Source: JBEGHD01 sp049334165 (lineage in GTDB: Bacteria; Bacteroidota; Bacteroidia; Flavobacteriales_D; Sanyastnellaceae). Taken from it: a DNA stretch of 64,000 nt. The position numbers and the translations under genes are program-made. Positions 7,891 to 16,693 of the stretch are shown here, in pieces (the stretch's first letter is position 1; every line of letters begins with the position of its first letter). A model generated the notes under the pieces. That model did no database searches. It was not told the DNA's origin and was given only the letters and a program-made list of their open reading frames with translations. The stretch lies in the NCBI GenBank assembly GCA_049334165.1, contig JBEGHD010000007.1; one strand, 5' to 3'.

Positions 7891-9632
7891 ATTTCCACTC
7901 CCATCACCAAAATGTCATCTACCTGAGCGTAGGTTCCTTTCCAGTCCTGAAGGCTGTTTTTGATGCTCGACTCCTGGTCAAAGAAGCTGCAACCCTGAAT
8001 ATCTGCCAGTAGTTGCTTGAATCTTTTTCTTGTAAACTTCTTGTTCTTGGGGCCGCCAAATTGATCTGTGAAACCATCGGTGTGCAAATAAATCCTGTCT
8101 CCTTTAGCTAGTGGGCGAACGTGTTCAGTGAATTTTTTATGCTCAACTTTAAAAGTTCCGCCTATTGAAAGCCTGTCTCCACGCAGTTCTTCAATTTCGC
8201 CATCTCTGACAAAGTATGCCGTTTGAAGAGCTCCGCTGTGACGCATCTCCATTTCGTCAAAATCAAACAGGCAAAGAGAAATATCCATTCCCATACTCAC
8301 CTGAGTTTCGGTATCGTGTTGTTTGAGCTCAGTAATCACGTAATTGTCGAGTGCCTGTAGGATCTCTGCCGGACTCTCCATTTCTTCTTCCTTAATCACC
8401 TGATTGAGGATTTTGGAACTTACCATGCTCATAAATGCTCCTGGAACTCCGTGGCCTGTGCAATCTACTGCTGCTATCCAGCACTTATTTCCTTTTTTGT
8501 GGAACCAGTAAAAATCTCCGCTAACGATGTCAAGTGGTCTCAGGTAGACAAATGCATCACCAAAACCTGAGGCAATTTGAGACTCTGATGGAAGCATCAA
8601 CTGCTGGATACGTTTTGCAGCGATAATCCCTTCGGTCATGTGAATGTAGTTGTCGCGAAGCTGGTCAGAGATCAATTGTCGCGATTTGGCCTCTGCCTTC
8701 AGTTTTTCATTAACCCGGCTCAATTCATTAGTCCTTATCTCAACAGTCTGCTCCAATTGGTTCATAACGCGGTGCAGCCGATCTTCCGAGCGCTTAATCG
8801 CTGTCATATCGATGAAGCTCACCGTTAAAAGACTGTCGCTTGGATGTGATCGATTGACTTTGACTTTGAGTCTGAGGTTCTTTTCTTTTAGGGTTAGAAA
8901 GTCTGCCTCGAGAGATATTTGCTCGCTACTCTGACCATCGTAAAGTCCTGCAATGGCTTTCATAAATGGCAAGCTATCCTCTTCCAGGGTTTTATCGAAA
9001 TTGGCAACGAGATCAGATTTACTTTGAGCTTCAAAAAGCTGAATAGCCTCGTTGTTACACTCGGTTAATCTCAGGCGGTAAAGTTCCTTTGTGCTGCCCT
9101 GAGAGTCTGAGGAGTTCATTTTGAAAACGCAAATACCTACACCAGCGTTGTTGAAAATAGCTGCGTATCTCGCTTCGCTTTGAGCAATCTCTTCCTGAAA
9201 TTTTGCTCGTTGAATTTCGTAACGTTTCTTCTCCAGAGCCTGAGAAACCACCATTCCGAGTCTTGTAAGTGACTTCTTGATGACGTAATTGTCAATTCCG
9301 GCTTTTATACAATCTATTGCCGCCTCTTCATCCAGCTCGCCAGTCACCAAAATAAATGGAATAGACAATCCGAGATCTTTCATTTTGGCGTACGCCTCAA
9401 GTGCGTTGTATTGAGGCAAAACAAAGTCTGAAAGGATTACATCGGGCTTGTCTCTTTCAAGTGCTTCCTCAAAAGATTCTTTATTGGAGACGTGGTTTAT
9501 ATTGAAGTTGGGAAATCCTTTTTTAAGCTGAGTACTCACAAGTTCGGCATCGAGCAGGTAGTCTTCAAGCAGAAGAATATTCACTTGTTGATTCTGTGTA
9601 GCAAGGTCAACTCCGTTAGTAAAAGTGTTCAC
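7887..9632 (-). CDS. REC-PAS-SpoIIE (PP2C) serine/threonine phosphatase
   Basis: A 581-residue cytoplasmic regulator. Residues 17-135 are a receiver domain with the phospho-acceptor Asp at 69 ('ILSDFVLPQY') and the conserved Lys in 'YVIKKS'. A PAS segment follows ('ARYAAIFNNAGVGI...'), then a coiled coil, then a SpoIIE/PP2C phosphatase domain carrying the metal-binding 'DIVSGDFYWF' and 'AAVDCTGHGVPGAFMSMV'. Such enzymes dephosphorylate an anti-sigma antagonist or another Ser/Thr-phosphoprotein when the receiver is phosphorylated. No STAS or HPK-like anti-sigma gene is adjacent, so the substrate is unknown. It ends the leftward signalling cluster, and its receiver is closely similar to that of the kinase at 11.2-12.7 kb. 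Confidence 0.92.
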   Translation of the reverse strand: MNTFTNGVDLATQNQQVNILLLEDYLLDAELVSTQLKKGFPNFNINHVSNKESFEEALERDKPDVILSDFVLPQYNALEAYAKMKDLGLSIPFILVTGELDEEAAIDCIKAGIDNYVIKKSLTRLGMVVSQALEKKRYEIQRAKFQEEIAQSEARYAAIFNNAGVGICVFKMNSSDSQGSTKELYRLRLTECNNEAIQLFEAQSKSDLVANFDKTLEEDSLPFMKAIAGLYDGQSSEQISLEADFLTLKEKNLRLKVKVNRSHPSDSLLTVSFIDMTAIKRSEDRLHRVMNQLEQTVEIRTNELSRVNEKLKAEAKSRQLISDQLRDNYIHMTEGIIAAKRIQQLMLPSESQIASGFGDAFVYLRPLDIVSGDFYWFHKKGNKCWIAAVDCTGHGVPGAFMSMVSSKILNQVIKEEEMESPAEILQALDNYVITELKQHDTETQVSMGMDISLCLFDFDEMEMRHSGALQTAYFVRDGEIEELRGDRLSIGGTFKVEHKKFTEHVRPLAKGDRIYLHTDGFTDQFGGPKNKKFTRKRFKQLLADIQGCSFFDQESSIKNSLQDWKGTYAQVDDILVMGVEI

Positions 9633-9760
9633 TGTCGGGATAAATTAGGTTATAAATTAGTTTTTAGTTTTAATCAAAATTATCGTCAAATAATTTTGCG
9701 CGTGTCAGCTCACAAACGTGAGACTTGTAGGATAAAAATTATAAAAGCGTAGTCACTCAC

Positions 9761-10408
9761 CTACACTTCAGAAATCGGTGCCAGATTGTGCATCAAAATA
9801 TACTTGATGAGGTCGGAATTGTTGTCCATTCCCATTTTCATCAGTACGCGCGATCTGTATGTGCTAATAGTTTTTGCACTCAATTTTAGCTGGTCTGCAA
9901 TCTTGTTGTTGGCCTTTCCTTCGCCAATTGCGAGCATCACCTCATATTCTCTATCGGATAGATTTTTGTGAGGGAGGTCCTGATTTTGATTGTTCACTTC
10001 TCTGTAAAGCAACTTTGTAATCTGCGGACTCAGGTATTCTCCACCGTTTTGGATCGTGCGAATGGCTTCAATCAACATCTCAGGTTCGGTATCCTTATGG
10101 AGATATCCGTTTGCTCCGGCTTTCAACATTCGGATTGCAAACTGGTCTTCCGGGTACATGCTCAGTACGAGCACTTTCATATCTGGATAAAATATTTTGA
10201 TCTGCTTGAGAACTTCCAGTCCGCTACGCCCAGGAAGGGACACGTCTAGAATTACAAGATCCGGTGTTTCCTTTCTAAGTCTTTGAAGGAGTTCTTCACC
10301 ACTGGCAATGTCGTCAGCCAAAATTTGGATATCATCAAAATTGCTGATGATCTGTCTTAATCCTTCTCTCACGATTTTATGATCGTCACATATTACAACT
10401 TTTATCAT
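9761..10408 (-). CDS. NarL/FixJ-type response regulator
   Basis: A 215-residue two-domain regulator. The receiver domain has its acidic pocket at D8-D9, acceptor Asp at 55 ('VILDVSLPGRSG') and Lys in 'YLHKD'. The C-terminal LuxR-type helix-turn-helix is 'LSDREYEVMLAIGEGKANNKIA...TISTYRSRVLMKM'. It should be phosphorylated by a HisKA_3-type kinase and bind DNA as a dimer. It is very similar along its whole length to the regulator at 10.5-11.2 kb, so the two look like a tandem duplication. It lies 139 bases after that gene and 128 bases before the SpoIIE phosphatase gene. Confidence 0.94.
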   Translation of the reverse strand: MIKVVICDDHKIVREGLRQIISNFDDIQILADDIASGEELLQRLRKETPDLVILDVSLPGRSGLEVLKQIKIFYPDMKVLVLSMYPEDQFAIRMLKAGANGYLHKDTEPEMLIEAIRTIQNGGEYLSPQITKLLYREVNNQNQDLPHKNLSDREYEVMLAIGEGKANNKIADQLKLSAKTISTYRSRVLMKMGMDNNSDLIKYILMHNLAPISEV

Positions 10409-10547
10409 GGCTCTTTAAGTTTGTTTTAACACTCTTAAGGTTTGCCATACAAATGTAGATAGGTGATTCACGAAAGGTTATAGGATTGCGTCTTCATGGT
10501 GTGTCAGATAAATCCTACACCAGGAAATGGACTTAAAATCATGAACG

Positions 10548-11192
10548 TTAAGAACCTACAGCCAGGTCGTGGAGCATGATGTACTTCACAAGATCTGAGT
10601 TGTTGTCGAGATTCATTTTGTCCAAAATTCTGGTTCGATAAGTGCTGATAGTTTTCACGTTGAGCGAAAGCTGAGCCGCAATTTCACTTATCGTTTTTCC
10701 TTCACCGATGTAAAGCAAAACTTCGTACTCCCGATCTGAAAGTGTTTTGTGTGGTAGGTCGGTGTGGTCGTTGCTCATCTCTCTGTAGAGCAATTTCGTA
10801 ATCTGCGGGCTCAGGTATTCACCTCCATCGCGGATAGTGCGAAGAGCTGTTATCAAAACCTCTGGAGCACTGTCTTTATGCAAGTAGCCGTTGGCACCTG
10901 CTTTCAGCATTCTAATAGCAAATTGATCTTCCGGATACATGCTGAGCACCAAAACTTTTATTTCAGGATGCATCGACTTTAGTTGCTTTAGCACTTCAAG
11001 TCCACTGCGGCCTGGCAGCGAAATGTCTAAAACCACAATGTCTGGCACTTCCTTGCGCAGAGAACCAATCAATGCTTCACCGGATGCAATGTCATCGGCA
11101 ATGATGTCAAATTCATTGAAAGAACTGATGATTTGCTTTAGTCCTTCGCGAACTATTTTATGGTCATCACAAATTACTACTTTGGTTTGCAT
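10548..11192 (-). CDS. NarL/FixJ-type response regulator (partner of the adjacent kinase)
   Basis: A 214-residue regulator with the receiver acceptor Asp at 56 ('VVLDISLPGRSG') and a LuxR helix-turn-helix ('LSDREYEVLLYIGEGKTISEIA...TISTYRTRILDKMNLDNNSD'). Only 5 bases separate it from the upstream kinase gene, so it is the most likely cognate output of that kinase. It and the regulator at 9.8-10.4 kb share long identical runs in the receiver ('CDDHKIVREGL', 'MYPEDQFAIRMLKAGANGYL'). Target genes are unknown. Confidence 0.94.
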   Translation of the reverse strand: MQTKVVICDDHKIVREGLKQIISSFNEFDIIADDIASGEALIGSLRKEVPDIVVLDISLPGRSGLEVLKQLKSMHPEIKVLVLSMYPEDQFAIRMLKAGANGYLHKDSAPEVLITALRTIRDGGEYLSPQITKLLYREMSNDHTDLPHKTLSDREYEVLLYIGEGKTISEIAAQLSLNVKTISTYRTRILDKMNLDNNSDLVKYIMLHDLAVGS

Positions 11193-11197
11193 AGCTT

Positions 11198-12709
11198 TTA
11201 TTTGAGGTTTTCTATTTCGAAACTTATATGAATTTGAGTGCCATCCTCATGACCACTCTCAATGTGGATGTCACCATCCCATTTTTTTATTCTTTCACGG
11301 ATACCGAATAGTCCCATGCTCTTTGATTTTCGAGCTTTCTCGAGATCCATTCCCTGTCCGTCATCTTCTATTTCAAGGTGGAGTTTGTCGGCTGTTTTAT
11401 AAAACTTAATATAAGCATTTTCTGCTTTCGCGTGTCGAGCTATATTGGTAAGAGCCTCTTGGGTCACCCTGTAGATGGCCGTAGAGAAATCCTTTCCAAA
11501 TGTCATGTCCCCCGTATCTATTCGAAGGTGGCAATTGATCTCATGGGACTTTTTGTAGTTCTCCACGTGCCATTCGAGAGCCGGAATCAATCCAATGTCA
11601 TCGAGAACCACGGGTCTAAGTTCGTGTGCAATTCTTCTGACGGTCGATATGGTTTGCGTGCTCAAATTGATGAGGTATTCGATCTTTTCCTGGAGCTGAT
11701 CATAGTCAGCCTCTTCCAGGCCTTTTTGTTTGAGATGTTGTTGCATCCAGTAGAGACCAAGCTTGGTACCAGTAAGTTCCTGGCCTAGCTGGTCGTGGAT
11801 TTCCATCGCAATTTTTTTCTTTTCCTCGTCTCGCACGGTTTCGAGGTGCTGCGTTAGGTTATGCAACCGCTCGTTCAGATCGCGCAAATCCAGTTCGGCT
11901 CTTTTCCTCTGAGTGATGTTTGCCGGGATAAAAACAACAGCGTCTACTTTGCCATCTTTCAGCACAGGTCCGATACTGCACATGTACCACTTCGATTCGG
12001 GATCATCTTCTTCTCCCTCTATTTCGATCTTTTGTTTTTGCGCTGTTTCGAAACAGGTCTCAATGCTGGTTTTCAGTCTGTCGTGATTTTTCTCGATGAT
12101 AAAATCATAAATCTTACGACCCTTCAACTGTTCGCGACTGACGTTGGAGAGTTTGCGATTGGCATAGAGAATAACCCCATTGCTATTCAGTTTGTAAATC
12201 TGTTCTGGAGCACTTTCTGCCAATGCTTTAAAGTCTTCTTCGCTCTTCTTGAGTTCATACGAAGCGCGTTCTTTGAGGACGAGTGTCTTTTTATTTTCCA
12301 GTGCATTTTCAATGGCAGAAGGAAGACGACCCATCGAGTCTTTCAGCACGTAATCATCGGCTCCGGCTTTCATGCAGGCCACTGCCGTTTCTTCATTAAG
12401 TGAGCCGGTGCAAATTATGAAAGGAACGTAGGAGTTGATGCTTTTAAGGTCTTGCAGAGCTTCCATTCCGGTGTATTGCGGAAGTGTGTAGTCCGAAAGT
12501 ATTATGTGTGGCTTGAAGGTAGCCAAAGCATGTAAATACTCATCTTTGTCTTTAACATGCTCAATCTCTTTTTCGACCTGAAGTTTGCGAAGTTGGAGCT
12601 TTATCAATTCAGCATCAGTACTGAGGTCTTCGAGCAGCAAGACTCTCAGTGGAGCGTTTTCCTCGTCCACAAACAAAAAACTATGAGTAGCTGAACTAAT
12701 TTCTGTCAT
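11198..12709 (-). CDS. REC-PAS histidine kinase (HisKA_3 type)
   Basis: A 503-residue soluble kinase with no membrane segments. Residues 20-140 are a receiver with acceptor Asp 73 ('ILSDYTLPQY') and Lys in 'YVLKDS'. Residues 155-270 are a PAS domain. The HisKA_3 dimerisation helix carries His 305 in 'IAMEIHDQLGQELTG', followed by an HATPase domain with 'DNGQGMDL'-like and 'GLFGIRERI' motifs. This kinase class signals to NarL/FixJ regulators, one of which follows after 5 bases. An N-terminal receiver implies that an upstream kinase controls it. The single-domain REC gene ends 2 bases before it. Confidence 0.94.
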   Translation of the reverse strand: MTEISSATHSFLFVDEENAPLRVLLLEDLSTDAELIKLQLRKLQVEKEIEHVKDKDEYLHALATFKPHIILSDYTLPQYTGMEALQDLKSINSYVPFIICTGSLNEETAVACMKAGADDYVLKDSMGRLPSAIENALENKKTLVLKERASYELKKSEEDFKALAESAPEQIYKLNSNGVILYANRKLSNVSREQLKGRKIYDFIIEKNHDRLKTSIETCFETAQKQKIEIEGEEDDPESKWYMCSIGPVLKDGKVDAVVFIPANITQRKRAELDLRDLNERLHNLTQHLETVRDEEKKKIAMEIHDQLGQELTGTKLGLYWMQQHLKQKGLEEADYDQLQEKIEYLINLSTQTISTVRRIAHELRPVVLDDIGLIPALEWHVENYKKSHEINCHLRIDTGDMTFGKDFSTAIYRVTQEALTNIARHAKAENAYIKFYKTADKLHLEIEDDGQGMDLEKARKSKSMGLFGIRERIKKWDGDIHIESGHEDGTQIHISFEIENLK

Positions 12710-12711
12710 TT

Positions 12712-13146
12712 CTAATTTAACGTGTTATTCACTTTTAACCAGTAATGAGCAGCTTCGATTACCGCTCTTCGATGGGCTGTGAACTCTATAGGTTTTACGA
12801 TATAACTATTGGCACCCAGGCGATAGGCTTTCTCAATGTCGCTGTCTACTGCAGATGAGGTGAGGACAACAATTGGAATCGTGCTGAGTGATTTATCAGT
12901 CTTGATCTTCTCCAGGACTTCAAAGCCATTGAGCTTGGGTAACTTCAAATCGAGAAACACGAGTTTCAACCGACTAAGCCTTGTGGCCCTGTTATCAGTA
13001 TTTCCGGTGAGATACTCTATGGCCTCAACACCATTCTTAACCACGGTAATGTGGTCACCGAGACTTTCCTTTCTCAATGCCAGGAGCGTCAGCTCGGCAT
13101 CCTGAGGGTTGTCTTCCACAAGTAATATTTCAGAAGATGGTGTCAA
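12712..13146 (-). CDS. Single-domain response regulator (Rcp1-like)
   Basis: A 144-residue protein that is a receiver domain only: acidic pocket E11-D12, acceptor Asp 66 in 'LVFLDLKLPKLNGFEVL', Thr in 'IVVLTSS' and Lys in 'SYIVKPIEF'. The insertion around residues 45-60 and the short C-terminal tail are characteristic of Rcp1-type regulators that shuttle phosphate with soluble kinases. It is the first gene of the cluster and lies 2 bases from the kinase gene, so it is probably a phosphate acceptor, sink or allosteric partner of that kinase. Confidence 0.93.
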   Translation of the reverse strand: MTPSSEILLVEDNPQDAELTLLALRKESLGDHITVVKNGVEAIEYLTGNTDNRATRLSRLKLVFLDLKLPKLNGFEVLEKIKTDKSLSTIPIVVLTSSAVDSDIEKAYRLGANSYIVKPIEFTAHRRAVIEAAHYWLKVNNTLN

Positions 13147-13207
13147 CTTTCGATTATATAGATTGGCTAATTACAAAAATAAAAGTAAGGCGTAAGAGCG
13201 CACAAAA

Positions 13208-13227
13208 AAAGGGGCCGAAGCCCCTTT
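13208..13227 (-). terminator. Rho-independent terminator after the TPR-like gene
   Basis: GGGGC-CGAA-GCCCC with flanking A/T pairs makes an 8-bp stem. Read leftward it ends in a run of T, and it lies 25 bases past the stop of the gene ending at 13252, before the start of the REC gene. Confidence 0.85.
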
Positions 13228-13251
13228 ATCAACTATTTTCATTGGAAAAAC

Positions 13252-13983
13252 TTAACCTACGATTGTATTGTAGGTCACCATGTATTCCTTATCGTCTTCA
13301 AAGTACTCTTTTCCAAGAGTCAATAGATCTTCGGCCTGAGATCTCATGCCCTCGCTATCCATGTATTCAGAATAAACGATAAGAGCATATTTGAGAAAAT
13401 CCTTTTGTTCGTGACCAAGGTGATCAATTCCTTTTTCCTGCATTAGCTTTTTGGCCATGGCTTCCGACTCTTCAGCATCTCTCTTGGATCTGGATTTGCG
13501 AAGTGTGTAAGCCATCATCAGGTGAGCTCCAATGTCTTCTTCATCAATATCTACGAGATATTTGTAAAACATCTTTGCTTGAATAAACTTTTCCTGGTCG
13601 AGCAGAGCATTGGTTTCTACGATTGCCACTTCGCGAAGCTGCGACATATAGCGTGAAAACTCTCCCATGTATTCGTTGTCGCGGTCTTTTCTGCGGAAAC
13701 GAGCTGCATACTTTAGCGCGTCTTTAAATGCTTTTGGATATTCTTCTGAATATTCCGGCTTTTTAGACATGTGGAAATAAGCCATACTCATGTAGATGTA
13801 AGGAACAGGATCTTTCCTGGTGTCATCATCCATCTGGTAGTTTTCGCATTTTCTCAATGCCTTTTCAAAATCTTCATCTACAATGAGCTTAAGGAGCTCA
13901 TCGTACTCAGGTCGTTGTGCATCCACTTTTTGGATACTTCCGATCATTAATAAAATTGAAAAGGCCAGTAATACTTTTTTCAT
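13252..13983 (-). CDS. Exported TPR-like protein of unknown function
   Basis: A 243-residue protein with a clear signal peptide ('MKKVLLAFSILLMIGSIQKVDAQ', cleavage after about residue 22). The rest is helical and charged, with pairs of amphipathic helices spaced like tetratricopeptide repeats ('PVPYIYMSMAYFHMSK', 'QEKFIQAKMFYKYLVDIDEEDIGAHLMMAYTLRKS'). I do not recognise a named family. It probably acts as a periplasmic or surface-associated scaffold. It stands alone with its own terminator and is divergent from the helicase gene. Confidence 0.75.
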   Translation of the reverse strand: MKKVLLAFSILLMIGSIQKVDAQRPEYDELLKLIVDEDFEKALRKCENYQMDDDTRKDPVPYIYMSMAYFHMSKKPEYSEEYPKAFKDALKYAARFRRKDRDNEYMGEFSRYMSQLREVAIVETNALLDQEKFIQAKMFYKYLVDIDEEDIGAHLMMAYTLRKSRSKRDAEESEAMAKKLMQEKGIDHLGHEQKDFLKYALIVYSEYMDSEGMRSQAEDLLTLGKEYFEDDKEYMVTYNTIVG

Positions 13984-14123
13984 GGTTATCTATTTTCTGA
14001 TTTCACGCCAATTATTCAAATTCAATGCCTAAAATTACGATGATTCAAACTGTAAATCAAATTAGCCGCTGGAAACATCGCCTAAATCACTTTGTTGACA
14101 GTCGATTGAAAGGTTATTGAAAT

Positions 14124-16550
14124 TTGAAAAAGATTTTAGATTCTGCTGAAAATTGGTTTGAAAGTCGGGGGTGGAAGCCTTTTCCATTTCAGACCGAAAC
14201 CTGGGATGCTTACCTCAATGGTTGGGATGGCATCGTGAATGCGCCAACTGGAAGTGGAAAAACCTATTCATTATTGGTTCCCATAGTTTTGAAGGCCGAA
14301 CGGAAGAAGTTGAAAGGTGTTAGAGCTATATGGATAACGCCAATCAGAGCCCTGGCTAAAGAGATTAAGACAAGTGCAGATCGTTTTTTAAAGGAAAATG
14401 AAATTCCATGGAGAGTGGCCATTCGCACTGGAGATACGCCTCAGGCTGAAAAGGCAAAACAGAAAAGGTCGCCACCTGAACTTTTAATCACTACCCCCGA
14501 AAGTCTTCACCTGCTTTTGGCTCAAAAGAAATACGACTCTTATTTTAAGAATTTGGATGCGGTGGTGGTTGACGAGTGGCACGAACTAATCGGCTCCAAG
14601 CGCGGTGTGCAGATGGAATTAGCGCTGTCCAGACTAAAAAAAGTTTGTAATCAACTTCGGATTTGGGGGATTTCGGCAACTATTGGAAATCTCGATGAAG
14701 CCAGAAATGTCTTGCTTGGCACAGACCGGTCGAAGGAAGGAAAATTCATCAAAGCCGACATAAAGAAAGAAATTGAGCTGAGATCTGTAATGCCCGATGA
14801 GGTGGAACGCTTTCCCTGGGCTGGACATCTTGGCATTAAGTTGCTGCCAGAGGTGGCAAAGATAATTGATAGCAGCACCTCCACATTGATCTTCACAAAC
14901 ACTCGATCTCAAGCTGAAATTTGGTTTCATAGACTGCTCGATGCCCGGCCAGACCTTGCAGGAGTTCTCGCCATGCACCACGGAAGCATCAGTCGTGAAA
15001 TGCGCGACTGGGTGGAGGAGGCGCTTTACGAAGGTCGGCTAAAAGCTGTGGTTTGTACATCCAGTCTCGACCTCGGTGTTGACTTTAGGCCAGTGGAAAC
15101 AATAGTTCAAATTGGCGGTCCTAAAGGCGTTGCCAGATTTGTGCAAAGAGCGGGGAGATCAGGTCATGCTCCCGGCCAAAAAAGTACGATTCATTTTGTG
15201 CCAACCAACTCTCTTGAACTTATCGAAGCTGCTGCTCTGCGACAGGCAATAGCTGAAAACTACCTCGAGAATAGAACGCCTTACTTGCGCTCATTTGATG
15301 TCTTAAGCCAGTACCTGGTGACGCTGGCTGTTTCCGATGGATTTGATCAGAAAGAGATTTTCGAAGAAGTGAAAACCACGCACGCCTACAAAGATATTTC
15401 AGAAGAAGAGTGGACGAGAGTTCTAACTTTCATTACCTCCGGAGGTGAATCATTGGGTGCCTACGATGAGTTCAAGAAAGTGGAGATTGTAGATGGGAAG
15501 TACCTCGTGACAAGCAGAAGAACTGCCATGCGACATCGACTCAATATGGGGACCATCGTTAGCGACAGCATGATTGCAGTGAAGTTTCTAAAAGGCGGGT
15601 TTATAGGGTCGGTAGAAGAGTGGTTTGTTTCTCGACTCAAAGAAGGAGATGTCTTTTGGTTTGCCGGCAGAAGTCTGGAGTTCATCCGGATAAAGGACAT
15701 GCAGGCGCTCGTAAAGAAATCTAAAAGTAAGAAAGGGCAAATTCCTTCGTGGCAAGGAGGTCGATTGCCATTGACATCGCACATGAGCCACATGCTGAGA
15801 AGAAAATTGACTGAGGCCATGGTGAACAATAAACTGAAAGATCCGGAGCTTGAAAAAGTCCAACCACTCTTAAAATTCCAGGAAGATCGCTCGCATGTGC
15901 CTCTCGATGACGAATTTCTAATAGAAAAATTCACTACAAGAGAAGGCTTTCACGTTTTAATGTATCCTTTTGACGGTAGGCTTGTTCATCAGGGAATTGC
16001 AGGATTGATTGCCTATCGAATTTCTAAAATGGTGCCCATTTCGTTTTCTCTCGCTTTCAATGATTATGGATTTGAGCTGCTGAGCGATTCTGAAATCCCT
16101 ATCGAGAAAGCCATTGAAGAAGGTGTTTTTGAAACCAAAAACCTCTATGCAGATTTAAGGGCGAGCATCAATGAATCGGAGATGGCCCGCAGAAAGTTTC
16201 GCGACATTGCCAGCATTTCCGGCCTCGTTTTCAAGGGCTATCCCGGCAAGGCGGTCAAAGAAAAACACCTGCAGAGTTCTTCGCAGCTTTTCTACGATGT
16301 ATTCGAACAGTACGATCCCTCCAACTTGCTCCTCAATCAAGCACACGATGAAGTGCTCGAGTTTGAGTTGGAATTCCAGCGCTTTCATGAAGCGATGGAA
16401 AGAATCGGTAAACAGAAAATTATAGTGAAATCTCCACAAAAACCCACACCTTTTTCTTTCCCCATCATGGTTGATCGGCTCAGAGAAAGGCTCAGCAGCG
16501 AGAAGCTCGAAGACCGAATAAAAAAGATGAGCCTGCAATTTGAAGATTAA
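14124..16550 (+). CDS. Lhr-core type DEXH helicase ('ligase-associated DNA damage response' family)
   Basis: An 808-residue superfamily-2 helicase. Walker A 'APTGSGKT' is at residues 40-47, the DEXH box is 'DEWH' at 150-153, motif III is 'SATIGN' and motif VI is 'QRAGRSGH'. The C-terminal half is the extended Lhr/DEAD-associated region, and total length fits the family. Relatives unwind nucleic acid 3'-5' and are usually encoded with an ATP-dependent DNA ligase and a metallo-beta-lactamase exonuclease. Neither is adjacent here. The start is TTG at 14124: an in-frame TGA lies at 14118-14120 and no in-frame ATG occurs until well inside the helicase core. Confidence 0.92.
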   Translation: MKKILDSAENWFESRGWKPFPFQTETWDAYLNGWDGIVNAPTGSGKTYSLLVPIVLKAERKKLKGVRAIWITPIRALAKEIKTSADRFLKENEIPWRVAIRTGDTPQAEKAKQKRSPPELLITTPESLHLLLAQKKYDSYFKNLDAVVVDEWHELIGSKRGVQMELALSRLKKVCNQLRIWGISATIGNLDEARNVLLGTDRSKEGKFIKADIKKEIELRSVMPDEVERFPWAGHLGIKLLPEVAKIIDSSTSTLIFTNTRSQAEIWFHRLLDARPDLAGVLAMHHGSISREMRDWVEEALYEGRLKAVVCTSSLDLGVDFRPVETIVQIGGPKGVARFVQRAGRSGHAPGQKSTIHFVPTNSLELIEAAALRQAIAENYLENRTPYLRSFDVLSQYLVTLAVSDGFDQKEIFEEVKTTHAYKDISEEEWTRVLTFITSGGESLGAYDEFKKVEIVDGKYLVTSRRTAMRHRLNMGTIVSDSMIAVKFLKGGFIGSVEEWFVSRLKEGDVFWFAGRSLEFIRIKDMQALVKKSKSKKGQIPSWQGGRLPLTSHMSHMLRRKLTEAMVNNKLKDPELEKVQPLLKFQEDRSHVPLDDEFLIEKFTTREGFHVLMYPFDGRLVHQGIAGLIAYRISKMVPISFSLAFNDYGFELLSDSEIPIEKAIEEGVFETKNLYADLRASINESEMARRKFRDIASISGLVFKGYPGKAVKEKHLQSSSQLFYDVFEQYDPSNLLLNQAHDEVLEFELEFQRFHEAMERIGKQKIIVKSPQKPTPFSFPIMVDRLRERLSSEKLEDRIKKMSLQFED

Positions 16551-16640
16551 TCTGCGTTAGGTACTCGTTAGAAATGTAAGATTGCTCAAAAATTGGCGAC
16601 TGGCAGAACTGTGAGAAGCAAAATCCCACGCTTTAATTGT

Positions 16641-16648
16641 TACTTTTG
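16641..16648 (+). promoter_or_regulatory. -7 element (TACTTTTG) before the TonB-dependent receptor gene
   Basis: TACTTTTG matches TAnnTTTG and lies 46 bases before the ATG at 16694. No TTG lies at the usual upstream spacing. The leader contains a small inverted repeat (TCTCGG-T-CCGAGA). Confidence 0.5.
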
Positions 16649-16693
16649 CCCGTCTCGGTCCGAGATTTAAACCTGTTTTTAGACGTGTAAGGA

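Noticed and set aside
7887..13146. Signalling cluster as a defence or phage-related island
   Set aside because: All five proteins are ordinary two-component or PP2C modules, and there is no nuclease, effector, integrase or repeat boundary around them.
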